Origin: Rugalucina vietnamica
Lineage: Eukaryota; Mollusca; Bivalvia; Lucinida; Lucinidae
Assembly (NCBI GenBank): GCA_964017185.1
Contig: OZ024879.1
Span: 21,827,456 to 21,891,455, forward strand
Length of the DNA stretch: 64,000 nt
Direction: 5' to 3'
Below the pieces are notes generated by a model that searched no databases, was not told where the DNA came from, and saw nothing but the letters and a program-made list of their open reading frames with translations. Shown in pieces: positions 46,341-61,620 of this stretch; the first letter of the stretch is position 1, and each line of letters opens with the position of its first letter. The translations under genes were made by a program, and so were the position numbers.

Positions 46341-46545
46341 AGCGTTCGAACGCTAAAAAACAAGCGTTCGAAAGCTAAATTTTATCATTCGAACGCTAAA
46401 ATTTACCGTTCGAACGCTAAAAATTCACGTTCGAACGCTAAATATACCGTTCGAACGGTAAATTAAGCGTTGCAACGCTAAATTTTATCGTTCGAACGCT
46501 ACTAATATATCGTTCGAACGGTAAATTTAGCGTTTCAACGCTATT
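46341..46545. repeat. Left array of 13-bp palindromes (gcgttcgaacgct)
   Basis: Ten units spaced by about 15-30 bp, each a full or near palindrome such as 'gcgttcgaacgct', 'ccgttcgaacggt', 'gcgttgcaacgct' and 'gcgtttcaacgct', separated by 'aaatt'-type spacers. Changes in one arm are often matched in the other, which suggests selection or copying that keeps the symmetry. Confidence 0.9.
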
Positions 46546-46709
46546 TCATAAAGACCCTTTCAAAATATCGTAGCAACGCGACTTTTAAGAAAGTACTAGC
46601 CAATCAAATATGATGTAACAAAGTAATGTATGTTAAAACGTATGGCCCTTCATTTTTCTCGTGAATTTTGTGCTACTCTTAAAAGATCTGTATTTAAGTT
46701 ATTTAAGTT

Positions 46710-46995
46710 ACCATGCCCAATCCTGTCCTACTCATCCCCTACCCGCACCCTACCCATACCCTACTGTACAATACCCTTCTCTACCATACCCTGTCCCTTC
46801 CCCTACCTTACCCTTCCATAAGCCTGCCTTATCGTACCCCTAATTCCACCCTACCCTACCGCTTAACAAACACTACTCCTACGCTAGGCATATACCTATC
46901 CCTTCCAGACCATGCAACTCCTGTCCTAACACACCCTACCCTAACCTACCCATACCCTAACCCTGACTCCATCCCCACCCCTACCATACCATTTC
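46710..46995 (+). repeat. G-poor C/T/A-rich tract with degenerate 'ccctac' units
   Basis: Nearly 290 bases with very few G, built from 'taccc' and 'ccctac' words, including 'ccctaaccctga', which resembles telomeric CCCTAA. The opposite strand is G-rich in runs of three, so quadruplex formation is possible. The Pro/Tyr/Leu-rich frames here come from the composition and are not genes. Confidence 0.75.
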
Positions 46996-47077
46996 TCTAA
47001 CAGTAGATAAATGTACGCTCTAATGCGCATTTATTTGTAAGCCAGCTGTTGATTTGGTTAAAACAATAAACATTTTT

Positions 47078-47293
47078 AGCGTTGCAACGTTATTTAAAGA
47101 AACTCACGAATTTAGCGTTCGAACGCTAAAAAATAGCGTTCCAACGCTAAATTTACCGTTGCAACGCTATTTTTTAGCGATGCAACGATAAATTTAGCGT
47201 TGGAACGCTAAATTAGCATATTTTTAGCGTTCGAACGCTAAATTTTAACGTTCGAGCGCTATTTTTTTTTAGCGTTCGAACGCTACCGTTAGT
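47078..47293. repeat. Right array of 13-bp palindromes
   Basis: Nine units, including 'gcgttcgaacgct' (three times), 'gcgttccaacgct', 'gcgatgcaacgat' and 'gcgttggaacgct'. Orientation and spacing resemble the left array, so together they form subterminal repeats of the element. Confidence 0.9.
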
Positions 47294-47314
47294 TTTGACC
47301 CATTTCGGACACCA

Positions 47315-47888
47315 TACTACTACCCCTTTGGTTACTTCTGTGGGAAGTCCTAGGCCCGTCGATGACAAGCAACCAAGACTACAGTTGAAAAAGTAATTTC
47401 ATGCGAACCAGATTTCCCCAAAAGCCAAGGAAGCAGGGCCGTCGTCGACATTTGAAAAGTGGTCCGGCCATGAAAAGACATTAACGAGTGCCGAAGGCAC
47501 GAGCAGGGGAAGAGCACGAGAGGGGGCATTACCCCCTCTCGTAAGGGGGGTTGGGGGGATTTCCCCCGAGAAAATTTTATATTTCCGGACGTTCGTAGAA
47601 ACGATTTTAATGCACTTTGAGACAATTTTTGAGACATGATGAAGCCACGTACTGGTCGAAAACTATGAGGCCTTGCCGGAATTAGAAAGACGTTGGTTGA
47701 TTAGGAATCGGCGATATATGAGCCTCGTCGCGAGAAAACCGGTCTTCGGGAGTCTGACGTCGAATTGCGCTATGACGTCGTAAAGTTTCTAAATATATTT
47801 TCGGAATTTCCAACTCGAGACGTTTGGCGAGATATTTATAAACACAAAGTATTTACGATTGTAGGCAGTGTTCTAGGAAGCGATATAT
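47315..47888. other. Spacer between two elements; repeat fragments
   Basis: 47485-47565 has a G/C-rich inverted motif ('aacgagtgccgaaggcacga', 'gagggggcattaccccctct'). 47717-47750 is an end fragment of the MITE family at 15584 ('gcgagaaaaccggtcttcgg'). No gene. Confidence 0.5.
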
Positions 47889-48525
47889 CACGGTGAGGAA
47901 ACTACATAGACGGAGCCATTGGCTCTGTTAAGGAAATCTTGTGTGGGTTTTTCCGGTCACGTGCGGCGCCGTCAATCTCGGCTGTTTCGGTGGACACGAA
48001 AACGTGAGTTTTCCATTTATTGTCGAAATTTAACTTTATACTGAAAACTAGCGAGAAAATGGGAATTGTATGAGGGGCCCATGACTTACAACTTACTTCC
48101 TTGTCTGTTTGCGAGTTCCAAGTCGGCGCGGTTTTGTCTGAATCACTTTTGTCGTGAGCCACGGCGAGGTAAACAAATGTCATTTTCTATAATGACCACA
48201 GGCTTTCTAATGCTCTTTCTGCATAAATATTACTTATCTGAATGTTTAGACCGTCCGAATGTATGAAATGATTATCTAATCCTTCCCCAATCATGAAAAA
48301 TAAAATTTGAATCAAAATAAAAAAAATTGAGAAAAAATAAACAATGGCTCCGTCCATATCGGCCGGCTCTGTCTATATCGACTGGCTCCGCTGTATGAGG
48401 GTGAGTTTTAGAAGCGATAGATTTGTTTCGCTGTTGAGTTTACCAGTCAAAAGAGATATTATTTTTTTGAAAGTTATTTTTGGAATGGTGATGCTTTTCT
48501 CGAACCATCTATCATTTCAAAAAGG

Positions 48526-48745
48526 GCGGCCCCTTGGTTAAAGTTGTTGATTTCAGTGCTCTTGATCATTCGACCATATCATCCTGTGGGTGCAAGGCAG
48601 TCTCGGACAACGTGAACAAGCCAAGCTCTGCTTGCGGGTGTGTCGTTTTTTTTGTTCCCGGGGTACTCCCGTTTTCGTCCCACTTACCGATCCATTCGTC
48701 TCAATACCAGTGAAACAGCTTGGAGGACGCAAAACTGAACAAAAC
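48526..48745 (+). mobile_element. tRNA-derived SINE, old copy
   Basis: 'ggcggccccttggttaaagt' matches the head of the 10613 copy, and 'caagccaagctctgcttgcg' plus 'cgttttcgtcccac' match its body. It lies at the start of the loop of the foldback element and lacks a clean A tail. Confidence 0.65.
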
Positions 48746-49361
48746 CAACATTTGAAAAAAGGTTTGTCTGAAGCTGACACTGCACACTTGAGTACTTACT
48801 GCACGAAGTGCGAAGAGCTATTGTAGTTACATCAGTCGTCCGCGTCCGCGTTCCCGTCACACAGATGTATATAGCTTTTATAAGCAACAGCTTATCATAG
48901 AGGGTCCGAACTTGGACAATAGGTACTCAGTAGGGTTGGCTTTCATTCCATGACATGGACCACTGAGTCCTCCTTATTCGGTGGTGGGGCTAGGGGTCAA
49001 AATCTTGAACACCTTCAAAGTTGGCTTTTCTGTGGTATAGTTTTCTACAAGTCTAGATTTTGGCTGCTACTTATCATAGAGGTTCCAAACTTGGAAATAG
49101 ATACCCAGTCTGACATGGCTAGATGCAGTCGAGCTACGCTGTCATCAGACTGCTCTTATTTCATTCATATTAGGGCACGCTCATTCGTGTTTGCGAGTAT
49201 CTGGCCACTTCATGTAAATGTGTAGTGATTTAAAATATAATCACAAAATATAGTGCCTACAGAATGCAATATAGTAAAACTCACCCTCATATAGCGGAGC
49301 CAGTCGATATAGACAGAGCCGGCCGATATGGACGGAGCCATTGTTTATTTTTTCTCAATTT

Positions 49362-49940
49362 ATTGTCTACGCGCCAGCGCGTAGACTACTCTAAGGTTTA
49401 AGATTGACCTACTTACAAGACAACTCATACACCTCTCTACAACTGCAACTGCACGTTTGAGTCTAGTGGCTTGACCATCGTGTTAGTAGGATTCCGGGTC
49501 GTTTCGCCAAGGACCGTGTAAACACCCCCAAACACCCATGCAAACCTCCCTTTGGTTGGTAACATTTGTAACAATGGTGCAGTAGGTACCAAAATGGGGC
49601 AAATTGTTAAATTCGTGGAACTTGTGCATGATTGCATTCGATCTAAGCAACAACGGAATGAAATGAACCGACGGTATTGTGACTCTATATGGTCATATGA
49701 AAGCTTTGACCGCGCCCCACCTGCCGTGTAGCCAATTACATTCTATCCAAGCCACAACGGAATGAAGTGAACCGACAGTATCGTGACGGTCGATTGTCAG
49801 GTATGAATGCTTTCACCGCACAGCGTTTTATTTCTGTTCAGTCAAATGCACCACGATAAAATGGGAGTACGGTCAGATTCTTTGACATTCTAGTTTATAT
49901 ATGCGAAGCGTAGACCAAGCTTTTTGTTAAAGCTTATACT
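49362..49940. mobile_element. Insertion within the right foldback arm
   Basis: The right arm departs from the left at 'attgtctacgcgcc' and rejoins at about 49940 ('tttgattcaaatttt'). The insert begins with a 22-bp palindrome around 'tacgcgccagcgcgta' and ends near 'gcgaagcgtagacc', so it has short inverted ends. It is absent from the left arm, hence younger than the arm duplication. Confidence 0.6.
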
Positions 49941-50376
49941 TGTTTTAATTTGATTCAAATTTTGTTTTTCATGAGTGGGGAAGGATTAGATAATCATTTC
50001 ATACATTCGGACGGTCTAAACATTCAGATAAGTAATATTTATGCAGAAAGAGCATTAGAAAGCCTGTGGTCATTATAGAAAATGACATTTGTTTACCTCG
50101 CCGTGGCTCACGACAAAAGTGATTCAGACGAAACCGCGTCCACTTGGAACTCGCAAACAGACAAGGAAGTGAGCTGAAAGTCATGGGCCCCTCATACAAT
50201 TCCCCTTTTCTCGCTAGTGTTCAGTATAAAATTAAATTTTGACAATAAATGGAATACTTACGTTTTCGTGTCAACCAAAACAGCCGAGATTGACGGCGCC
50301 GCACGTGACCGGAAAAACCCACACAAGATTTCCTTAACAGAGCCAATGGCTCCGTCTATGTAGTTTCCTCACCGTG

Positions 50377-50396
50377 TATATGAAAGGAGGATAAGA
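50377..50396 (+). promoter_or_regulatory. Short 5' leader between foldback element and ATG
   Basis: Only 20 bases separate the element terminus from the proposed ATG, and five of them are the target duplication. The start context is 'aagaATGG' (purine at -3, G at +4). If the start is right, the core promoter and most of any 5' UTR must lie in the right arm of the foldback element. Confidence 0.4.
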
Positions 50397-55555
<5,159 letters not shown>

Positions 55556-55625
55556 TGACGTAGCATAACGCGGCATTATATTTAGTAACTTTAGCAATGC
55601 TGACAAAAATGAACCGATCATTCGA

Positions 55626-56100
55626 TATATGAGCCGCCTCGTGGGAAAACCAACAATGTGGTTTCCGAACAGATCTGACACAAACCAGTCTGTACAAGCA
55701 TAGAAGATGGCTCGAGACTGGAAATTTTTGATTCAGAAAGTAGAGGAATTGTACTATCCGAGTAGCGAAATCAAAGGCGCTGATCAGCTTCACGGTTACT
55801 GCGAAGCTGAACTGTGCCTTTGGTTTCGCCTAAGCAGATTGTTGGTTTTTCCATTTTGCGGCTCATATGAGCATGTGCACAAGAAAACAATCAGGTTTCA
55901 ACACAAATCGACCTGTACAGTCATGGAAGCAAGCTTGAGGCTTGAAAGTTTGGGGTTAAGTAGAAGATGAAGTGTACATGTACTATCCGAATAGCGAATC
56001 CAAAGGTACTGATCAGGTGAGCGATTATTGCTCAGCTGATCTGCATCTTTGTTTTGGTATATATGCCGATTGTTGGTTTTCTGGTGTGTCGGCTCATTAT
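55626..56100 (+). mobile_element. Two head-to-tail MITEs sharing one terminal repeat
   Basis: Copies of the 15584 family: 55626-55868 with hairpin 'gctgatcagcttcacggtta', and 55858-56100 with 'actgatcaggtgagcgatta'. The right end of the first ('gcggctcatatg') is also the left end of the second. They start 70 bp after the stop codon of the transposase-like gene and could supply its 3' UTR. Confidence 0.8.
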
Positions 56101-56109
56101 GAGATTTTG

Positions 56110-57142
56110 TTTATTTGACCAAATAGCATAATACCTTTTTCTACATGTATGTATGACATTTGAATCATTCTCTTAATTGTTGTTTTTTTTTTTTTTTTTT
56201 TTTTTTCAGATGGATTTTCTTGCCGTGCGAAGGATTCAAATATTAAGTAAAATTCATTTGAAAAAAAAAAAAACGTCTTTATTCTTTATTTTCATTTACC
56301 TTATAGTATAATTGTTGATATACAAACGCTGTAAAAGTGTTGTGATTCATGTTGACCCTACAGGAACACGAAAAGTGACATGACGTTTACAAGCGTCATT
56401 TTGACGCTAACATCATTTTGACGTTAAAATTTTTCCTTAAACACGTGAGGGGTACCGTCGCGTTTTGCTAAATATCTCGAGAAGTAGAAGTGATATTGAA
56501 GTGAAATAAAGAGCAGATGTCTTAGAAATGAAATATCTTTCAATCTATATCAAAAACTAAAAATGTGTGAAAAACTCCCGAAGACCCCTTTTCTCGTGGC
56601 GCGGCCCATATGTTCCAGGATAAAATTATAACATGCACGTATAACAAATTTTGGAATATGAAGAAAAATAATGTTTGAGAAAATTTTATACGTATACGAT
56701 TTTTCGGCATTTTTGATTTAATGAAATTATAAACAGTGATTGTGTTATTGTGAAATTATGTTTAATAAGTCGAAATTTCAACTGTGGAATACAGCTTAAA
56801 AATATTTTTTAAAAAAGAAAATGTTCTAAGATTACAGAGAATCAGTTTTATTCACAATGAATTAAAGAACACTTCTATGCACCTTCTTCAAACGATAATC
56901 CGTCAAAATCAAATAAAATGAAATACCAGTCTTTAATACAGGTGTCATTTTCGTGATTGTTTTAATAACGACCTTGGACAGATTCACCGAGCACGCGTAA
57001 TATCAAATTGGGTCACCGCGCTTAAAAAAAAGTAGAAAAGGCAACGTCACAGTATGATTTCTGCGCATTGGATATACGGCCAACATGTTTTCGGCCGAAT
57101 AATCGAAAATTGTGGTCCGGCCAAAACCATTTTCGGCCAAAA
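56110..57142. other. No gene; A/T runs and a MITE end
   Basis: 56187-56208 poly(T), 56262-56273 poly(A). 56390-56430 contains repeated 'attttgacg' words. 56575-56612 is an end of the 15584 MITE family ('tctcgtggcgcggcccatat'). Just upstream of the next frame, 'gtggtccggc' is repeated at 57113 and 57146. Confidence 0.5.
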
Positions 57143-57717
57143 ATGTGGTCCGGCTCTTCCGAAGAGGTGGCCAAGTTTGCAAAAACATACTATAATGAGA
57201 AAAAATTGATTTTAAATGAAATACACCATATGGAATTACTAGAATTTAAGAAAAGAAACCGTTCAGCAAGAAAGGCGACGAATTCAGATGATGAAAATCT
57301 TACTATTGACTGGGAAAATGTATACAGAGAAAGGAAATTAAACAAACTTAAACTATGCCACCTTGACAGATATATAAAGGAAAATAATATTAAATTGGAT
57401 GTAAATCTGAAGAAAAAAGATAAGATTTTTCAAATAGAGGCCCATATAGCTAAAAAGATAGCAGCCCAGTTTGTATGAGCAAGAAAATCAAAAAGAAGGA
57501 GAGAAAGCAAGAAGTTGTTTTGAGTGAATCAGAGAATGACTCGGATGATGATGTGGGTAATGATGGAGAGTTGGAAATACCGTTAGATGAACTGGAAACA
57601 TCTGAACATGATTTTTCGGAAGATGATGCACACACAGTGAATCTTCCCGAAACCACAAGCAGGGTTGGGAGACGACAAGGGCACTGGCAAACTAGAAAGT
57701 ATTTTGGAGATGACTGA
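57143..57717 (+). CDS. SAP-like domain plus acidic tail protein, two overlapping frames
   Basis: I start at the ATG at 57143 (the open frame extends further but from a TTG). Frame 1 (to 57478) reads MWSGSSEEVAKFAKTYYNEK, then IDWENVYRERKLNKLKLCHL and DRYIKENNIKLD, a helix-turn-helix like a SAP motif (DNA binding). Frame 2 starts at 57475 in an ATGA overlap: MSKKIKKKERKQEVVLSESE, a Ser/Asp-rich stretch, and TTSRVGRRQGHWQTRKYF at the end. One protein broken by a frameshift is likelier than two genes. I recall bivalve proteins with this SAP, acidic, Arg/Trp-tail layout; function unknown. Confidence 0.5.
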
Positions 57718-57719
57718 AA

Positions 57720-58320
57720 TGTGATATAAACTTTGCCGTGTGGCGGCCCTAAAAAGTCTCCCCGTACATCATCCATAGTGCAGATTATATTTTTCTTTTG
57801 ATCCTTTGAGATCAGTTAAAATATTTGGAGTGTTTCAAATATACTGTATGTTAAGAATCACCATCTTGACATAATTTTGAATATTTGGTCTCTTTTGGAA
57901 TATAAGTCTTTGATTTAGACTATACTTGTGTAAATGTTAGAAACTGCAGCAATCGTGAATGTCTGACTTTCGCTGCCAGTTTTATAAAGGGTCACTGATG
58001 AAGGTTCATTACCCGAAATTGTACAATATGGCCCACCTTCTCTCTTTGAATGTTTTTACTGCTTCCAAAGGATCTAACAATTATATTTTATTTGCTGGTG
58101 TAGCTGACAAGTTTTTGAAAAAGCAGACTCTTAAAAAGTCTGCCCATTAGGTCAAAAATGAACTGTATAGTATTTTGCTGCAATATAAATATACAGATAA
58201 GATGCATCATACATTATGTTTCTGAAAACCAATTATTTAAAAGTAAGAACATTACCTAGATATTAAAGCATTTTCATGTCATCAATGATCAACTAGTTAC
58301 TTTCCTTAATATCAACTGAA
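57720..58320. other. 3' flank, no gene seen
   Basis: Contains 'tttttactgcttccaaagga' near 58048, related to 'gttttactgcttctaaagga' near 60864, a dispersed sequence. No supported exon. Confidence 0.4.
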
Positions 58321-58500
58321 AAATATGACCCCCCCCAAAAAAAAAAATATATGAAAATATTCTGACCCCCCCCCCCCTATATGTTCGTGTTTTTTTCGGC
58401 CGACCCCCCAGAGAAGTTCATTTTTTTTTCTTGACCCCCCCCCCATCCCTGAAAATAACCAGCCCCCCCCCCCCCCACTGGTTATAAATGACTGGTCCCT
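58320..58500 (+). repeat. Poly(C)-rich repeat, inverted relative to 45490-45645
   Basis: Several C runs of 7-14 bases separated by 'tgttcgtgttttttt', 'agttcattttt' and 'gaaaataaccagcc', ending in 'ggttataaatgactggtccc'. Gly/Trp-rich minus-strand frames are due to the G runs. Confidence 0.8.
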
Positions 58501-58967
58501 AATCCATTTCTTGGTTGGATATAATTGATTCATGGGGCTAATAAACAACAAAGCCAAGTTAAAGATAGACATTTTCGAAATAATTTTGGGACGTATCACG
58601 GCAAAAACTCTTGCGTCCAGGAATAGTCTGTTAGTAAAAATATGTGTCCAAGCCCAAGTTTTCTCGTCTCGGGACGCCGAATCGTCCTCGAGATCTCAGT
58701 GAAGCTTCTGTTACATTATGGTTAATGTTATACTATTTTGGTTCGAAGTTATTTATAATTATGTGATTCATATGCTACTATGTGGTGTAATTGTATCCAG
58801 CCATAATTGGAAGCAAATTCAATTCTATTCTGTTGCAGGGACACAATCCAGGTGGTGGCATTGAGTCGTCGCTGTAAACGAGGGAGGATTTTTCTGAATT
58901 TTCGGTGTAGCCTATCCTTATTCTTATGGATATGTTCGCAGGGATCCCAGTTTTATTTTTATTTGGT

Positions 58968-59396
58968 GGGACTTCGATCTCTAACCATAGTCTTGTAATG
59001 GAAGGGGTTTTTGCGCATGCTTCAGCTCAACGCTGATCAAATGGTGTTTAGTTGATCCATCTAGTGAATATGGCGGCGCCAATAGACAGCCGTCTACTAG
59101 TTGTTTCAAGACTAAGAAGAGAGCGTATTTCAGTAGACTGAAAAACGTGAGAAAATAAATTCAAGCATCAACGAAACAATTAAAAGTGCCAAAAGTAACC
59201 CAAAATGGTCGAACATCGATAAATTACTAGACTAGGAAATGTCTTAACACTGTCGGCCATTCTTGTTCCGGCGAAGCCCTAGTGGAAGGCTTGGTTGAAC
59301 TCTGGTCTGGGTATGACGTTACTCTGGTCAGACTAGACTAAATTTGGTCATGTTTAGTCGAACCATAATTCAACCTTAGTTGAGATCGAAGTACCT
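58968..59396 (-). mobile_element. MITE-like repeat, inverted copy of 16441-16817
   Basis: Ends 'acttcgatctc' (58968) and 'gagatcgaagt' (59381-59391) are inverted repeats. The interior matches 16441-16817 in reverse, e.g. 'catgcttcagc', 'gaagagagcg', 'aacaattaaaagtgc' and 'ctagtggaaggcttg'. Confidence 0.7.
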
Positions 59397-59502
59397 TTTG
59401 AAAATGCAAATAACACAACGCTACACTTCTTTATTTTAATTATCCTATATGGGTCTTTGAAAAAAAATCTATCAAGTAAACGTTTTCCATAGTTTTTAGG
59501 TC

Positions 59503-60070
59503 ACCTGAGCCGAAGGCTCACAAGGTGAGCTTATAGGATGACCATGATCCGTCGTTCGTCCGTCCGTTGTCCACAATTTCAAAGATAAATATCTCAGAGA
59601 CCAGTAGGCCGATCGCAATCAAATCATTGTAGTGGGGCATTGCCTGCATAAGGTTTTGAAGCAGACTGAGTTAGAACTCAGGTTGCTATGGCAACAGACA
59701 ACCATAGACTTAGCCAGATCCGACCTCGGGCTGTGGAGTTATCTGCCCTTGAGCGTTTGAAAAAATACCTATAGACTTATAATGGGAAAATGGTGTTCAC
59801 GCATTATCTCCGCTATTTTCAATTGGATCTTTTCCATACTTGCAAGGAACAACATACATAAGATCTTGGTTGAGTTCGAAATTCAGCCAGATCCGACCAC
59901 GGGCTGCGGAGTTATCTGCCCTTGAGCGTTTGAAAAATAGAGAAAATGTTGTCCATGCATTATCCTCGCTATTTTCAGTTGGATCTGTTCCATACTTGCA
60001 AGGAACAACGACATACATAAGAGCTCGGACAAGTTCGAAATTCAGCCAGATCCGACCACGGGCCTGATTG
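59503..60070 (+). repeat. Dispersed repeat with head 'gtcacctgagccgaaggctc' and tandem body
   Basis: The head matches 18668. The body repeats with a period of 162-173 bp: 'agccagatccgacc' at 59711, 59884 and 60046, with 'gagttatctgcccttgagcg' and 'tccatacttgcaaggaacaa' in between. Non-coding. Confidence 0.75.
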
Positions 60071-60175
60071 ACATACACTTGATCAATCTAGTGTGACTAC
60101 GAGAAGTTTAAAAATACAAAAACCTACATTTGGAGCACAAAATATTCAAAAACGTCTAACTGAACAGTAAAAACA

Positions 60176-60680
60176 ATGGCAAACACTATGACATTACGTG
60201 TTCACGTCGAGTTTCAAGTGGAAAGTTGGATGTTTGAGCAAACAAGACAATTGATCCAACAGCTTGCTATAGGGAGCTGTATGGAGTGTATTCTTGGAAA
60301 GCCTGTGATCCATCTCATGAATGTGCAGGGATACAAGGCATGGATTTCGACAGGTTTCATCTCCTTACTTATTTCCTCAAAGCTTCTTACATTTGTTCGG
60401 GCATTTTAGAAGTTGACGCAGTTCAAGCGAACGTGAAGGTTTTTAATTTCTCTAGCTTTTCATTTGAAAGAAAAGGGTCTTTCTGATGATGAAATAAGTA
60501 GAATAAATACCAAAACAAACATCTACAATTATGGGTCTGGCGATTACTGTTTGAACAGGGTATTTCTTGAACTCTGGATCAAAAACTCCAAGAGTGTCTA
60601 TGAATACTCCAAAATGCACAATATTCAGAGAGAAACAGCAGTTGTCAATAATGAATCAAACATACAACTTCATCTGTAGA
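60176..60680 (+). pseudogene. Possible decayed coding segment
   Basis: Three overlapping plus-strand frames each look protein-like for part of the length. An ATG frame at 60176 starts MANTMTLRVHVEFQVESW; a second frame reads ACYRELYGVYSWKACDPSHE and GMDFDRFHLLTYFLKASY; a third reads GLSDDEISRINTKTNIYNYG. Frame-hopping protein-like sequence suggests a pseudogene with frameshifts. 60680-61130 then has repeated 'ctccagcaacagaca' words. Family not recognised. Confidence 0.3.
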
Positions 60681-61620
60681 CCAGCAACAGTCAACTTCAT
60701 CTAGACTCCAGCAACAGAAAACTTCATCTGAACTCCAGCAACAGACATCTTCATCTGGGCCCAGAATTACAGTCCTCAAAGTTAAGGAAGACCTTAGTTA
60801 ATGTGACATTTTTACTCGATATTTTACCGATAAAATCAATAAATGCTTTCTCCCTTTGATTGTTTTACTGCTTCTAAAGGATCAAACCTTTATATTTTAT
60901 TATACAAAAATATAGAGGTAGGTAAAGTAAGATGTTATTAACATAATAAAACCGACAAATTCGATATCAGCACGTTTTATATGTATATTTTTGGGATGCT
61001 GAACTTCGTCACCTTAACTAAGGTCTTCCTTAACTTTTATGTAGGATTGTAATTCTGGACCCAGAACTCCAGCAACAGACAACTTCATCTGGAATCCAAC
61101 AACAGACAACTACATCTTGATTCCAGCAATAGACACATTCAGATTCACATTTTATATAATCTCCATCTATATATTATTAAATTTTGGACCACATTTTCAA
61201 AACACAGATGATAATGAATTTTGTTATTTTATGAATATTACCACTTAATGACCTGCATGCTATGCATTGACACCTATTTGGGACATCTTAGAACTTGCAC
61301 CACACTCAAAAAAGTATAGAATCAGAAAGTGGGAGTTCAATGTACCCACTGCCTTGTATATAAGTACCTTGCAAAGCACAACAATTCTCTTCAAATTTAT
61401 CCAATTTTATAAATTTGCATCTGATAATATCAGTAATAATCGAAATGAGTGTTTTAGATGTTTTCTATATATATTGTTTCTCATGCAACGTGCACACGCC
61501 TATGACAATGTTAAAATTATGTAATGACCTTCTTAAACATAATATATTAATCAAATACATTTGTTGGTATGTGAATATATTTGATTGAAATACTTTGGTG
61601 ATCTTATGAAGACGGTTAAT
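60680..61620. other. No gene; short 'ccagcaacaga' repeats
   Basis: 'cagcaacag' recurs with 'aacttcatct' at 60680-60760 and again at 61070-61110; the intervening 330 bp contains 'taaggaagacctt' and its complement ('aaggtcttccttaa'), an inverted pair spanning 60782-61035. Confidence 0.5.

Larger units (their letters stand above)
46311..47314. mobile_element. TIR element with palindrome arrays and C-rich core
   Basis: Terminal inverted repeats of about 50 bp differ at one position: 'tggtgtccgaaatgggtcaa' at the left and its complement at the right, each running into the first palindrome. TA flanks both sides (46309-46310, 47315-47316), as expected for TA-targeting DNA transposons. Inside each end is an array of 13-bp palindromes (46341-46545, ten units; 47078-47293, nine units), separated by a G-poor tract (46710-46995). 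No transposase frame. Length 1,004 bp. Confidence 0.85.
47889..50376. mobile_element. Foldback element, about 520-bp inverted arms, TATAT duplication
   Basis: The left arm 47889-48410 and right arm 49275-50376 are inverted copies; both termini read 'cacggtgaggaaactacata'. TATAT flanks at 47884-47888 and 50377-50381. The right arm is longer because of an insert at about 49362-49940. The loop (48411-49274) holds a SINE (48526-48745). Mirror frames of 66 codons (48066-48266 plus, 49999-50199 minus) are nearly identical peptides, but only reflect the arm identity. The right end lies 20 bp before the ATG of the gene at 50397. Confidence 0.85.

Noticed and set aside
46713..47000. Pro/Tyr/Leu-rich ORFs in the C-rich tract
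   Set aside because: All three plus frames are open because the tract has almost no G; they are compositional.
46341..47293. CRISPR-like array
   Set aside because: Spacers are not unique sequences of fixed length, the repeats are only 13-bp palindromes inside a TIR element, and the DNA is animal nuclear.
48066..50199. Pair of nearly identical 66-aa ORFs on opposite strands
   Set aside because: They are the same sequence in the two arms of the foldback element; arm identity alone explains the match.
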